From Promethearchaeota archaeon (GTDB lineage: Archaea > Asgardarchaeota > Lokiarchaeia > Sigyniarchaeales > SOKP01): a DNA stretch of 64,000 bases. The notes under the pieces are model-generated. The model had not been told where the DNA came from and made no database searches. It saw only the letters and a list, made by a program, of their open reading frames with translations. The position numbers and the translations under genes are program-made. Shown in pieces: positions 45,281-54,906 of the stretch (positions within the stretch are counted from its first letter, which is position 1; each line of letters begins with the position of its first letter). The stretch covers positions 1 to 64,000 of the forward strand of contig JAHLWS010000052.1 in NCBI GenBank assembly GCA_019057795.1. Direction: 5' to 3'.

Positions 45281-47440
45281 TTAGTCGTAATCCTTTATGA
45301 AATGCACTTCGTTGGTAGCTCTTTTAAGGTACCCTAAATAGCAAGCTTGATTAAAATGAGCATAAAATTTTTTTTCAATTATATCTTCTTCTTGAGCCAA
45401 TTCTTTAAATTCCGAAAGAGACATTTTCCCGTCTACGCTATAAGTTTTAGCAATTCTAATTAGCGTTTTTACATTATTATTTAAATAAATTTTTCTTTCT
45501 GTCATTTTCTTATTTTTTTCTTTTTGACCTTTTAATTTTAATATAGAGGTTTTCAATTTCAATTTATCCAACCCTATTACATCGGAATAAAAAGTTACAC
45601 CAGAATCTTTTAATTTTTTAAACTCATTGCTTTGGATGAAATTATCAAGTTCTGAAATGATTTCTTCAATGGAACGATTTGCAAGAAGTTCTTTTTCTCT
45701 TTTACGCCGTTCTTTATAATTTTTAATTAAATCTAATTCTGAAATTTTATTAGAAACTGCCTTAAAGCATATTTGTTCTCGGTTAACTACATCACATAAA
45801 TCCAATTGTTTTGAATCGGATAGTACCGAATTCATAGCCATTTCTTTTCGCTCGGCGGCTTTGTAAAAGGGGATGTCTATAGTTCCTCTAGCAATTAACA
45901 CATAACATCTTCCAGGGGCGTGTCGTCCGGTTCTACCTCGTCTTTGAATTAACCTTATTTCAGAAGGTACGGGCTCGTAAAAGATAATGGCATCGACATT
46001 TGGAATATCAAGGCCTTCTTCTGCTACACTTGTAGCCACAAGAATGTCTATCGCACCAGTTTTAAACTGTTTTATTATTTCTCCTTGCTGATATTGTGAA
46101 AAGCCTATATCATTTATCTTAGTTGACTGACCTATAAATTTTTCTACACTCAATCGAGTTCCAAAGCGTTCCTTGAGTTTTCCTTTCAATAATTCTGCCA
46201 TTTCTCGGTACTGAGTAAAAACAATGATTTTATTATTACGAAATTCTTCGATTTCTTCAGTTATAATTGAAAATAACTTTTCAATTTTAGGATGAATGTA
46301 ATTATCGCGGTTGTTCTGCTCAAAAATGTTTTTAATGAACTTATAATGATCAGAATTAATAATTCTCTTAGCTGAAAGAATGTCATGGCCAGATTTATAT
46401 TCTATTTTTTCTAAAAAAGTTTCAAATAACGAGATATTTTGAGATTCTAGCAAATCTTTCCCATGTAGTAAAGAAATACAGCTTGAACTATAAGAATAAA
46501 TCGATTCGATATTGAGCGAATTCTCTTTTACTAAATCTATGATTCGTGGAGATTGAAAATAAAGAGCTTCTTGGTATTCTTCTTCTGATAACTCGGGTAA
46601 ATAGCCATTATTATACCTTAGAGAGAGCGTTAAATCTCGCGATATTCCTAAGAAATCCAACTTAGAGTAATAACGCTTATTGGGTGGAATTAATTTTTTT
46701 TCGATAAAGAATCTTAAAAATTTTTCAAATAAGTTATACCAAATCGCACTTAACTCTAAAACTTTAATTGGCAAATCGACAAATTCTAAATACGTGTCAA
46801 TATCGTAAATATACTGTTTTACGTCTTTATCTTCGTAGGTTTTAAATATAACATTCTCAATAAACAAATTATCGCACAATTGTTGAATGTGAAAATAACT
46901 TTTTCCTGGAGAGGCAGTTAGCCCTAAAACAAGCGGGTCTTTACACGTATTAAGATATTCGTTTGAAATAAAACAATAGGCGTAATTACCTCTCGTTCTG
47001 TGTGCTTCGTCGAAAATTATTAGAGAAACATGCTTCAAATCGTATCGTCCCCTTTCTACATCGTTTTTTATTACTTGAGGTGTCGATACTATAATTTTAG
47101 AGTTGTTAAAAAGTAAAATTCTCTTTTCTGGCGAAATCTTGCCTGTAAATGAAGTAATTAAATTAGAATCAATACTTAAAAAGTCCTCACATGAAGCCTT
47201 ATGTTGCGAGACTAAAGGCCTAGTGGGTGCAAGTATAATGATCTTTGATTTCGAATATTTTTCCAGAGCTTTACCTATAAGTAAAATCCCTATAATTGTT
47301 TTTCCTAAGCCGGTTGGTAATACTACTAACGAATTTCTTCCTTTACACTTTTTAATAATATTACTTTGGTATTTTCGATAAAATACTCTATTCTTTTTTA
47401 AGAAAGGTTCGTTAAAAAATTCAGACACTTCGCTTTGCAT
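45281..47440 (-). CDS. Hef/FANCM-type superfamily 2 helicase
   Basis: 719 residues. Motif I PTGLGKT near 40-46, motif Ia APTRPL, motif II DEAHR near 143-147, motif III GLTASP, and the second RecA domain with FTQYRE, TSVAEEGLDIP and motif VI QRRGRTGR near 505-512 are intact. A 170-residue helical insert between the domains is typical of Hef/FANCM/MDA5. The ERCC4-type nuclease and HhH modules of euryarchaeal Hef are absent; instead about 180 residues of charged helix end the protein. It probably remodels stalled forks or branched DNA. A single-gene unit. Confidence 0.85.
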   Translation of the reverse strand: MQSEVSEFFNEPFLKKNRVFYRKYQSNIIKKCKGRNSLVVLPTGLGKTIIGILLIGKALEKYSKSKIIILAPTRPLVSQHKASCEDFLSIDSNLITSFTGKISPEKRILLFNNSKIIVSTPQVIKNDVERGRYDLKHVSLIIFDEAHRTRGNYAYCFISNEYLNTCKDPLVLGLTASPGKSYFHIQQLCDNLFIENVIFKTYEDKDVKQYIYDIDTYLEFVDLPIKVLELSAIWYNLFEKFLRFFIEKKLIPPNKRYYSKLDFLGISRDLTLSLRYNNGYLPELSEEEYQEALYFQSPRIIDLVKENSLNIESIYSYSSSCISLLHGKDLLESQNISLFETFLEKIEYKSGHDILSAKRIINSDHYKFIKNIFEQNNRDNYIHPKIEKLFSIITEEIEEFRNNKIIVFTQYREMAELLKGKLKERFGTRLSVEKFIGQSTKINDIGFSQYQQGEIIKQFKTGAIDILVATSVAEEGLDIPNVDAIIFYEPVPSEIRLIQRRGRTGRHAPGRCYVLIARGTIDIPFYKAAERKEMAMNSVLSDSKQLDLCDVVNREQICFKAVSNKISELDLIKNYKERRKREKELLANRSIEEIISELDNFIQSNEFKKLKDSGVTFYSDVIGLDKLKLKTSILKLKGQKEKNKKMTERKIYLNNNVKTLIRIAKTYSVDGKMSLSEFKELAQEEDIIEKKFYAHFNQACYLGYLKRATNEVHFIKDYD

Positions 47441-47517
47441 GTTGAAGAAAAATTGAAATTAAGCCTTTTTAATTCAAAGAGGGTTAAGATTTTTATAACA
47501 TCAAGTAAAGAATTTTT

Positions 47518-48900
47518 TTAACTTTCAAACTGAGGGAGCCATTCTTTTTCGGCATCAAACATATCAGCCACCATTTCTCTAATTTCTTTCGGAGAACACA
47601 CGCTTGCTGTATTAGGATCGAGTAATACTGAGTGATAAATTTTTTCTCGATCTAATTCAAGAGCGCCTTCAACTGCCGCTTTTTGGACCATAACATTTGA
47701 TATACACAATGCTTGACAGATAGTAGGCAATTTTATTCCTCCTTGTGGATGTATTCCATGATAGTCAGCAAATACAGGTACCTCGACACAGCAATCCTTT
47801 GGTAAATTTGTTATCAAAGCGCCTTCTTTGTTAATTACATTACCATTAAACCTAAAAGGCTTGTTCGTTTCTATTGCGTTTATAATATGTGAAGCGTATT
47901 CATCGGTGGGAGCTTTTTTTAATTTAAGTCTTTTTCGTTCAATTCGTCTACTTAGACGTTTTTCTAGTTTGTCCGCTTCAATGCTATCAAATCTTAATAC
48001 TTCTCCGTGAATCAGGCTGTTATGGAAAGTTTCAGCACCTTTAAATTGTTCGAGCAAACCTTTCCTTTTTCTGTAGTATGGTAAATATTCACTTAGATGC
48101 CCCGAGGATTCAGTCATAAAATATCCAGTAGCTTCCATCATATCCCAACGGAGTTTTTCACTTCCAGCTAATTCAGGATTCTTTTTGTAAGCGTTATATA
48201 ATAACGGATATATGTCTTTCCAAGTTTTATTTGGATCAGTCGGGTTTTTGTACCATGCATTTAAGAACCAAGCCATATGGTTGATTCCCGCACATAAATA
48301 GCTGAAATCTTCACGTTTTGCAGCTATCCAATGCCGTAATAGTGCTGCTGTTCCTTGTACGCCATGACATAGTCCTACAGTTGAATCGGGATAAATGGAA
48401 TTAGAATACCAGGTATTCATTGCCATTGGATTAGCATAGTTAAGTAATAAGGGTTTTAATTCAGAATTATATCCAACTTCTTTGATTAAATCAACTATTT
48501 TCTTAAGTGCTGTGGATTGGCGTAAAAATCGAAATATGCCTCCTGGACCGAGAGTATCCCCTACACACTGAGTGACACCGTACTTAAATGGGATTTCTAT
48601 ATCGAGCTTAAAAGCATTTAGTCCACCCACATGAATAGCACTGATTAAGTATTTGGCGTTAGTGATAGCTCTCTTTAGATCAGTTGTCTTCTCAAACGAC
48701 ACGCGCTCCAACTGTTCTGGATTTGATTCCTTATATTTTAGCATTAATTTATACATTAAATCTAAACGAGTCGGATCGATATCCTCTAGGCAAATGAGAG
48801 TATCTTCTCTTAGAGCAGGATGTGCAAGGATGTCTGTGAGGATATTTTGCCCAAATACGATACTTCCTGCTCCGATCATAGTAATTTTCAGATTTTTCAC
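47518..48900 (-). CDS. GH4 family glycosidase (alpha-galactosidase/glucosidase type)
   Basis: 460 residues. The NAD-binding start KITMIGAGSIVFGQN and LEDIDPTRLDLM, then NYANPMAMNT near 153-162, GLCHGVQGT near 172-180 (metal-ligand Cys and His) and AGINHMAWF near 198-206 are the GH4 fingerprints; MelA-type members act on non-phosphorylated alpha-glycosides. GH4 uses NAD and Mn by an oxidation-elimination route. No transporter or PTS is adjacent, so an intracellular role in glycan or oligosaccharide use is likely. Confidence 0.87.
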   Translation of the reverse strand: MKNLKITMIGAGSIVFGQNILTDILAHPALREDTLICLEDIDPTRLDLMYKLMLKYKESNPEQLERVSFEKTTDLKRAITNAKYLISAIHVGGLNAFKLDIEIPFKYGVTQCVGDTLGPGGIFRFLRQSTALKKIVDLIKEVGYNSELKPLLLNYANPMAMNTWYSNSIYPDSTVGLCHGVQGTAALLRHWIAAKREDFSYLCAGINHMAWFLNAWYKNPTDPNKTWKDIYPLLYNAYKKNPELAGSEKLRWDMMEATGYFMTESSGHLSEYLPYYRKRKGLLEQFKGAETFHNSLIHGEVLRFDSIEADKLEKRLSRRIERKRLKLKKAPTDEYASHIINAIETNKPFRFNGNVINKEGALITNLPKDCCVEVPVFADYHGIHPQGGIKLPTICQALCISNVMVQKAAVEGALELDREKIYHSVLLDPNTASVCSPKEIREMVADMFDAEKEWLPQFES

Positions 48901-48960
48901 CTATAAAATAATTAAATTGAAATTTTTAATATTTAAGATAATAATAATTTAGCTAACAAA

Positions 48961-49974
48961 TTATAATTTATTTGTAGGGTAAAACTTTATCTCTTTCTTA
49001 CCTTCAATTCGCCTAATTAGGTTTTCTTTTTCCAACATTTTTATTGTAAGACACACCCATCCCCTTACCATTTCGAATCGCATCTTCTTTCCATTTGGAT
49101 ACAATTCTCGAATAATGTTGTTGGGAGATATACCCTTTTCAGGATTTGCTTCAATAATATCTAATAAATTTTGAGTTCGTTCTTTTCTATGTTTTAAAAT
49201 CTCAATACTTCGCTCTCTTGGATTATTAATAATGTTTCCATGAGCGGCTAATATTATTTTAAGATTAGGTAAGTTTTGAATCGTTTCAACAGATTCAATA
49301 TAATCCTCTAGGCTGCAATTTGGAGGACCAAGCCAAGTAGTCATAGAATTTAAAATATTATCTCCAGAAAATAAAATTCCCTTTTCTTCATTGTATAAAG
49401 AGATATGGTCTATTGCATGTCCGGGCGAATGAAAAATTCTCCAATTCTCACCGTTTATCGAAATTTCAGTATTATCTTTAATAATTTCATCTGGATCGGT
49501 AACAAATGAAAGCCCATATAACCGTTTAAAAAATAGATGTGTTAATATTTTTTGTAAGAAGTTTCTTATTTTATACCGGAATCCTTTATGAATGATTAGA
49601 TAATCCTCATAACTATCTGCGTTAAACGATTTCATAAAACTTTTTTTATTCTTTATAATATTAGCTGTTTTCTCTGTTAGCACAATTTTAACTCCAAGTG
49701 AATTTTTTATCCTTTTTAACCCTGCAAAATGATCAGGGTGGCCATGAGACACAAGGATTCGTGTAATTTTAAAATCTTCTTTATTATCCCTATATATCTG
49801 TTCTATTTTGTTAATTTCTTTAATAAAGAATTTTACAACCTTTTTATTACCAAAACCAGCGTCAAAGATTAATCCATCAGGACCTGCTATAACATAAATG
49901 TTTTCTGAAGGCTTGATTCGCTCGAAACCACTTTTTTCTTTAATCAAAAATATACCGGGGATTACTTCTTCCAT
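48961..49974 (-). CDS. metallo-beta-lactamase fold hydrolase with winged-helix tail
   Basis: 337 residues. The zinc motif SHGHPDHFAG (near 74-83), the His in SPGHAIDH (near 183-190) and FSGDN (near 200-204) are present. After AAHG the last 80 residues (EANPEKGISPNNIIRELYP ... VRGWVCLTIKMLEKENLIRR) form a winged helix as in LACTB2/ribonuclease-like and thioesterase-like members. Single-strand RNA or thioester hydrolysis are both possible. Confidence 0.85.
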   Translation of the reverse strand: MEEVIPGIFLIKEKSGFERIKPSENIYVIAGPDGLIFDAGFGNKKVVKFFIKEINKIEQIYRDNKEDFKITRILVSHGHPDHFAGLKRIKNSLGVKIVLTEKTANIIKNKKSFMKSFNADSYEDYLIIHKGFRYKIRNFLQKILTHLFFKRLYGLSFVTDPDEIIKDNTEISINGENWRIFHSPGHAIDHISLYNEEKGILFSGDNILNSMTTWLGPPNCSLEDYIESVETIQNLPNLKIILAAHGNIINNPRERSIEILKHRKERTQNLLDIIEANPEKGISPNNIIRELYPNGKKMRFEMVRGWVCLTIKMLEKENLIRRIEGKKEIKFYPTNKL

Positions 49975-50070
49975 GATAAATAATCATTTAAATAAATTAA
50001 CGAATTTAAAAAAAGATTTTGTATAAAATTAATATGCGTAAAAATAATATTTCCGATAGTATCAAAGAAA

Positions 50071-51657
50071 TTAAGTTTGTTCACTTATTACTTCTCTAAT
50101 TTTATCGTGTGTTAAAATTTTGGGTTTAATACTTTCTTTTGGTTCTTTTACAATTGGATTTTCGCTGGAAATATAAATATTTTTCATTAATTCCTCTGGA
50201 TTCCTTAGTTCGTCAGATATAACTCTGGTGGTAATTCCTTGGGTGTACAACATGCCCAATCCACCTATAACTCCTTGTTTAATTAATCTACCCATACATG
50301 AAAGCATCCAATTAAATTTTCCAAACGGATTCATATACTCTTTTGCTCTTCTTATAATCCAACTTCTTAAGTAGAAAGCAGCATAAGCTTCAGCAACTAA
50401 TTGAAGAAAATCTTTAGACGACAATTCTTCAGTTCTCATCATTGGATGAAATAAATCGTAAAACTTGTAATTATGAGCAGTTATCATGCCCTTTTCTTTC
50501 ATTTCGTCGTAAAAATCGGTGCCAGGAAAAGCGGTAATCGGTGTAAATTGAACAACATCTAAATCTAAGTCAATTGCATACTGGATAGTTTGCCGGACCA
50601 TCCGTTTTGTTTCCCCCGGGAAGCCAATAATAACTCCTCCAAAGATAGATATACCTTTATCTCGTAGGCTTTTTACCACTTTTTGAACCATAGCTGGCGT
50701 TGTATTTTTCTTATTCATGGCATCTAAACTTTGTTGATGTACTGATTCAATTCCTAGAAATGTTTGCTTAAATCCAGCCTTATAAAGTTTATCGATTAAT
50801 ACAGGGTTTCTATACAATGTATCAACCCGCGATTGGCAGGAAAAGTGCATCTTATTTTGTACACCTGACTTTATGATTGTGTCTAAAATTTTATGCGTTC
50901 GTTTTACGTTTATGGTAAAATTATCTTCGCAAAAGAATATAAAATCGTTTTTCCAATCTACATCGTAAATTTCTCGCATAATTCTTGAAATTGATTTAGT
51001 TCTGTAAGTAATAGGTTGATTCGAATTTCGCCACATCTTTATAATACAACAAAACTTACAATTGTGTGGACAACCTCGAGAAGTCTCAATTTGTTGAGTT
51101 GTTGTTCCTAAATAAGTGTAAAGTTTCCCTTTTAAAAGATCTCTACGAGGCATCGGAAAATTATCTAAATTGCATTCCAATTGTCGCTCATTATTATGGA
51201 TTATTTTACCATCTTTATTTAAGTACGATATTCCATCAATTTCTTTTATCGAAACATTGTTTTTGTTGCCATCGATATAATCAATAATCTCTTTAAAGGT
51301 ATTCTCGCCTTCACCACGGACGGTAAAATCTACATATTCATGTTTAGCTACGAATTCAGGTACTAATGTAGGATGATATCCACCTATAATTGTGGTACAT
51401 CCTTGCTCTTTAGCCATTTCTGCAACCTCCAATGCTGAATAAATTTGAGGGGTCATACTTGTAATAGCTACTACGTCGTACCGATTTAGTTCACTACGAA
51501 ATCGCTTTTCACGATATTTATCTACCTTAAAATCAAACAATTTTGCGTCGTGCTCTGGTACCATAGCAGCTATTGAAATTAAACTGAGGGGCGAACCCGT
51601 AATTATTGAGTCTAATCCCGACTGTAAACGAGCAGGATTTATATATAATATCTTCAT
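50071..51657 (-). CDS. B12-binding-domain radical SAM enzyme
   Basis: 528 residues. Residues 1-130 form the cobalamin-binding fold (ILYINPARLQSGLD, VVAITSMTPQIYSALEVAEMAKE, IIGGYHPTLVPEF). The radical SAM core opens with ETSRGCPHNCKFCC near 193-206, the Cys-x3-Cys-x2-Cys cluster. Glu- and Phe-rich later segments (FLGIESVHQQSLDAMNKK, GVIIGFPGETKRM) are typical of BchE/PhpK-type methylases and cyclases. The lower-axial His motif DxHxxG is absent, as in many members. The C-terminal 90 residues are specific. Substrate unknown. Confidence 0.86.
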   Translation of the reverse strand: MKILYINPARLQSGLDSIITGSPLSLISIAAMVPEHDAKLFDFKVDKYREKRFRSELNRYDVVAITSMTPQIYSALEVAEMAKEQGCTTIIGGYHPTLVPEFVAKHEYVDFTVRGEGENTFKEIIDYIDGNKNNVSIKEIDGISYLNKDGKIIHNNERQLECNLDNFPMPRRDLLKGKLYTYLGTTTQQIETSRGCPHNCKFCCIIKMWRNSNQPITYRTKSISRIMREIYDVDWKNDFIFFCEDNFTINVKRTHKILDTIIKSGVQNKMHFSCQSRVDTLYRNPVLIDKLYKAGFKQTFLGIESVHQQSLDAMNKKNTTPAMVQKVVKSLRDKGISIFGGVIIGFPGETKRMVRQTIQYAIDLDLDVVQFTPITAFPGTDFYDEMKEKGMITAHNYKFYDLFHPMMRTEELSSKDFLQLVAEAYAAFYLRSWIIRRAKEYMNPFGKFNWMLSCMGRLIKQGVIGGLGMLYTQGITTRVISDELRNPEELMKNIYISSENPIVKEPKESIKPKILTHDKIREVISEQT

Positions 51658-52070
51658 TTTTAACTTGATAGTTTTTTATTTTCAAAAACTGAGCCTAACT
51701 TTAACAATAGCGAAATAAATAGGCTACAATTCATTTAGTTAATAATTGTAAAGAAAATATTATATTTAAATTTGTTGATTCTACATAGTTTTTGTTAATT
51801 CAATATAGTGGTTTAAAAGCCTTAACTCGATGCCTACGGTCAATATCTCGTCAAGTTTCTGATTGATAATCTATCTTTGTGAGCTTTAGGTAATTTATTT
51901 GTGTAATTCAGCATTCTTCCCTTGCTTGACGATCCTAACGAGTGTTATAGAATATGCAGGAAAATTTTATGGATTCTTAACATCTAAATTTTTTTCCATT
52001 CTTAATTATAAAACTTTTTTTTCCTAATTTTTCTTATTAATATATATAATGTTAATGATTATGAAATGTT
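51658..52070. other. 413-base divergent intergenic region
   Basis: It separates the leftward radical SAM gene and the rightward nitroreductase gene and should carry both promoters. The middle (about 51810-51950) is richer in G+C and contains a leftward 24-codon ORF at 51840-51914 (Met-Leu-Asn-Tyr-Thr-Asn-Lys...). CGTCAAG/CTTGACG inverted repeats bracket part of it. It could be a gene remnant or a small RNA; nothing is decisive. Confidence 0.35.
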
Positions 52071-52937
52071 ATGGTATTCTCCAAATCAATAATTGATATT
52101 ATAAAGCAGCGGACATCTTGGAGGACTTATTCTAAACGGTTACTTGAAGAACAAATAAAGGAAAAGTTGCTAGAAATATTAAAATTGCGTAATTTTAAAA
52201 GTCCGTTTAGCGAAATTGCTGGAAATTGTCGTTTTGATTTAATAGCTACGCCAGAATTTGACCCGGATGAAAAGAAAAAATTGGGAACCTATGGTTTAAT
52301 AAAGGGCGCTCAAGAATTTATTGTTGGAGCAGTTGAAAAATCTGATTATGACCGAGAAAATTATGGTTATCTTTTAGAAGCTATTATTTTATCTGCAACT
52401 GATATGAATTTAGGCACGTGTTGGTTAGGAGGTTTTTTTAATCGAAGTCTTTTTTCTAAAAAAATCAAATGCGAACCTAACGAAGCTGTACCCGCAATTA
52501 CACCTGTAGGATACGCCGCAGAAACTAGAAGAGCAAAAGAAAAAATTATCCGTTCGTTCGTAAAAGCTGACGCAAGGTATTCATGGGATCAACTTTTTTT
52601 TGAACGAGATTTCTCTACTAATCTTTCTCAAGAAAATATTGGTAAATACGCAACTTTATTAGAAATGGTTCGTCTTGGTCCATCTGCGGGTAATAAGCAA
52701 CCATGGAGAATAATAAAAGAACTGGACGCTGATAAGTTTCATTTTTACGTAAGGTTCTCAAAAGATAAAAAAGGTTTGATTTATAACAAATTTGTGCGTC
52801 TCGATATTGGGATTGCTGTATGTCACTTTGATCTGAGTGCGAAAGAAGTCGGAATAGGTGGAGGATGGACGTTTTCAGAACCAGATATTGAGAAGCCCGA
52901 AGAATTAAAATACATAATATCGTGGAATGGTACGTAA
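52071..52937 (+). CDS. nitroreductase family protein
   Basis: 288 residues. The N-terminus IIKQRTSWRTYSKRLLEEQ matches the FMN-binding Arg/Ser-x-Arg segment of nitroreductases, and LLEMVRLGPSAGNKQPWR near 202-219 is the second landmark (normally found about residue 30-45), so the protein reads as a two-lobed or duplicated member. The C-terminal LDIGIAVCHFDLSAKEVGIGG matches the second FMN-contact helix. A reductase of quinones, flavins or nitro compounds; native substrate unknown. Ends upstream of two hairpins. Confidence 0.8.
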   Translation: MVFSKSIIDIIKQRTSWRTYSKRLLEEQIKEKLLEILKLRNFKSPFSEIAGNCRFDLIATPEFDPDEKKKLGTYGLIKGAQEFIVGAVEKSDYDRENYGYLLEAIILSATDMNLGTCWLGGFFNRSLFSKKIKCEPNEAVPAITPVGYAAETRRAKEKIIRSFVKADARYSWDQLFFERDFSTNLSQENIGKYATLLEMVRLGPSAGNKQPWRIIKELDADKFHFYVRFSKDKKGLIYNKFVRLDIGIAVCHFDLSAKEVGIGGGWTFSEPDIEKPEELKYIISWNGT

Positions 52938-52988
52938 TCTTCTAAATTATATACTTTTTTAAAGAGATAAAGATTTTTTATTATATTC

Positions 52989-53012
52989 AGATCGTGAAAC
53001 ACTCATTTCACG
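52989..53012 (-). repeat. palindromic repeat, copy 2
   Basis: CGTGAAA (52993-52999) and TTTCACG (53006-53012) form a perfect 7-bp stem with a six-base loop. The 24-base block equals 7658-7681 read on the other strand at 21 of 24 positions, including the ATCT flank outside the stem. It lies between convergent genes. Confidence 0.6.
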
Positions 53013-53031
53013 GAATTCCTTACATACCAGG

Positions 53032-53049
53032 GTAATATCAGAATATTAC
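53032..53049. repeat. intergenic hairpin between convergent genes
   Basis: GTAATAT and ATATTAC form a 7-bp stem around CAGA. With the palindrome 20 bases to its left it may mark the shared 3' end of the nitroreductase and methyltransferase transcripts. Confidence 0.4.
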
Positions 53050-53105
53050 GATTTAATAATCTTAATTAAAATTAAAGCAGAGACAAATTAAAATTGATTA
53101 ATTTT

Positions 53106-53654
53106 TTATAATTTAACATAATAATACGCATTAATATCTTGCTGGACATCCTTCAATTCTAATTTATACGACAATTTCAGAATCTTCTCAAAATTATTCA
53201 ACGGGAATTTAAAAGATATAACAATTGCTCCAGTGTTTGCCGTCTTAAGCACATGATTCAAATACTTTTGCATTGTAGGTAAAGAAAAAATATAAATAAA
53301 ATTATAATTTTCTAAAGAAATATTAAAAAGATCTTCTTGTTTTAATTTAATCTTGCGAAATAATCTTTTCTTAAATTTCTTTTCTTTTTTGATCAATTTT
53401 ATTTTTTCTTTTGCCTCAATAATTAAATTCCCATTAATTTCAATACCAAATGACTTTAGTCCGTAATTTAAAGCAGAATAAATGATTATTTGACCATTCC
53501 CCGCCCCCAAGTCTATAAGTTTTTGGTTAGAGTTTCTCGTTAAACCAAATTTAACTTGAAGAATATGAAATATTTCTTCCAGCAGATCGATGGGGGTTTC
53601 TGAAAAAGGTAATTGAAGTTGTGAAAGAAAATTCCCTATATTCTTCTTTAACAT
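53106..53654 (-). CDS. class I SAM-dependent methyltransferase
   Basis: 182 residues. Motif I IDLGAGNGQIIIYSA near 47-61 and the acidic end of strand 2, FGIEINGNL near 69-77, bind SAM; FIYIFSLPTMQKYLN near 120-134 is motif IV with Leu-Pro in place of the DPP-type catalytic residues. Size and motif spacing recall the FAM173-like lysine methyltransferases (single-domain, short). Target unknown. Confidence 0.7.
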   Translation of the reverse strand: MLKKNIGNFLSQLQLPFSETPIDLLEEIFHILQVKFGLTRNSNQKLIDLGAGNGQIIIYSALNYGLKSFGIEINGNLIIEAKEKIKLIKKEKKFKKRLFRKIKLKQEDLFNISLENYNFIYIFSLPTMQKYLNHVLKTANTGAIVISFKFPLNNFEKILKLSYKLELKDVQQDINAYYYVKL

Positions 53655-53889
53655 ATTGAAATTTCACAGATTAACTAAGAATTTTGTTTAATTCAATAAT
53701 TTTATTATTATTTTTTTCAATTAAAATTTAAGCTAAAAAAGAAGCAAATTATATAAAATGAAAAATTCTAATTCTCCTATTCTTAATACTCTTAAGGGTG
53801 ACAAACCCCAATATTTTGAGAAGCTTTAAAAACCAAATTTAATGATTTTAAATATTCAAAATTTGAATAAAAATACTTATCTTTTTGCG

Positions 53890-54888
53890 ATGGCAAATAT
53901 ATTAGTGACTGGCGGTACGGGATTTATTGGCATCCCCCTCGTCAAAAAATTGAATTCCCTTGGACATTCTTTAAAACTATTAATAAGGGAAAATAGCAAT
54001 ACAAACCCTTTTAAGAATTTAAATAATATTGAATATGTTACTGGTGATGTTCAAGATATCAGTAGTTTGGAAAAAGCTGTGAATAATGTAGATATAATAT
54101 ACCATCTTGCAGCTTATACAGGGATTTGGGCAAAAGATAAATCGATTTATTATGATATTAATGTTAAAGGAACAGAAAATATTGCTAATGTTGCTCTTGA
54201 AAATAACTTAAAATTATTTTATGTTAGTTCCTTTGCTGCATTAGGTCCTACTCCTCCAGAAGCCGTTGACGAGACTCATGAAAATGAGAATTTTTTTATG
54301 GAATATGAGAAATCTAAATTCCAAGCGAAAAAACTTGTAAAAGAAATTATACCAAAAGGCTTGAAAGTAATGATTTTTTATCCCGGAATTGTATACGGTC
54401 CAGGAGATTTTAATATTTTTGGTAGAATGCTTTTTGATGTTATGAGGGGAAAAATTCTTCCCTTAGGCCTTTGTCCTGGAAAGGGAGAAGCTATGACCTG
54501 TGTATCTTATGTTTTTGATATTTCAAATGCTTTAGTAGATGTAATAAATAAGGAAGATCTTTTTGGGGAGGACTTTATTCTTGGCGGGGAAAACATTAAA
54601 TTTAAGGAATATCTTGATTTAATTGCCAAAATCGGGAGAAATAAAAAGGTAAGAAAGCTTCCATTCACAATTGCGTTTGTATACGCATGGTTATTGGAGG
54701 TAAAAGCAAAATTTAATAAGAAAGTTCCTTATTTAACTCGACCTACATTAAGGGCAATTAAATATCATAGATGTTATTCTTCAAAAAAAGCCATTGACAA
54801 GTTTGGCTACACAATTACTCCATTAAAAGAAGGTTTAGAAGACACAATTAAGTGGTATAAGGATTTTAATGAAGAAAGAAAAAAATGA
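53890..54888 (+). CDS. NAD(P)-dependent epimerase/reductase (extended SDR)
   Basis: About 332 residues. NILVTGGTGFIGIPL is at the N-terminus when ATG 53890 is used; an ATG at 53842 would add 16 residues before the dinucleotide fold. The catalytic Tyr-Glu-Lys-Ser-Lys (YxxxK) lies near 138-142, after the Ser of VSSFAALGP. The size and HLAAYTGIWAKD segment fit dihydroflavonol-4-reductase/3-beta-HSD-like enzymes that reduce carbonyls on hydrophobic molecules. First gene of a four-gene rightward operon to 57348. Confidence 0.86.
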   Translation: MANILVTGGTGFIGIPLVKKLNSLGHSLKLLIRENSNTNPFKNLNNIEYVTGDVQDISSLEKAVNNVDIIYHLAAYTGIWAKDKSIYYDINVKGTENIANVALENNLKLFYVSSFAALGPTPPEAVDETHENENFFMEYEKSKFQAKKLVKEIIPKGLKVMIFYPGIVYGPGDFNIFGRMLFDVMRGKILPLGLCPGKGEAMTCVSYVFDISNALVDVINKEDLFGEDFILGGENIKFKEYLDLIAKIGRNKKVRKLPFTIAFVYAWLLEVKAKFNKKVPYLTRPTLRAIKYHRCYSSKKAIDKFGYTITPLKEGLEDTIKWYKDFNEERKK

Positions 54889-54906
54889 GATGAGTTTTCA
54901 AACATC

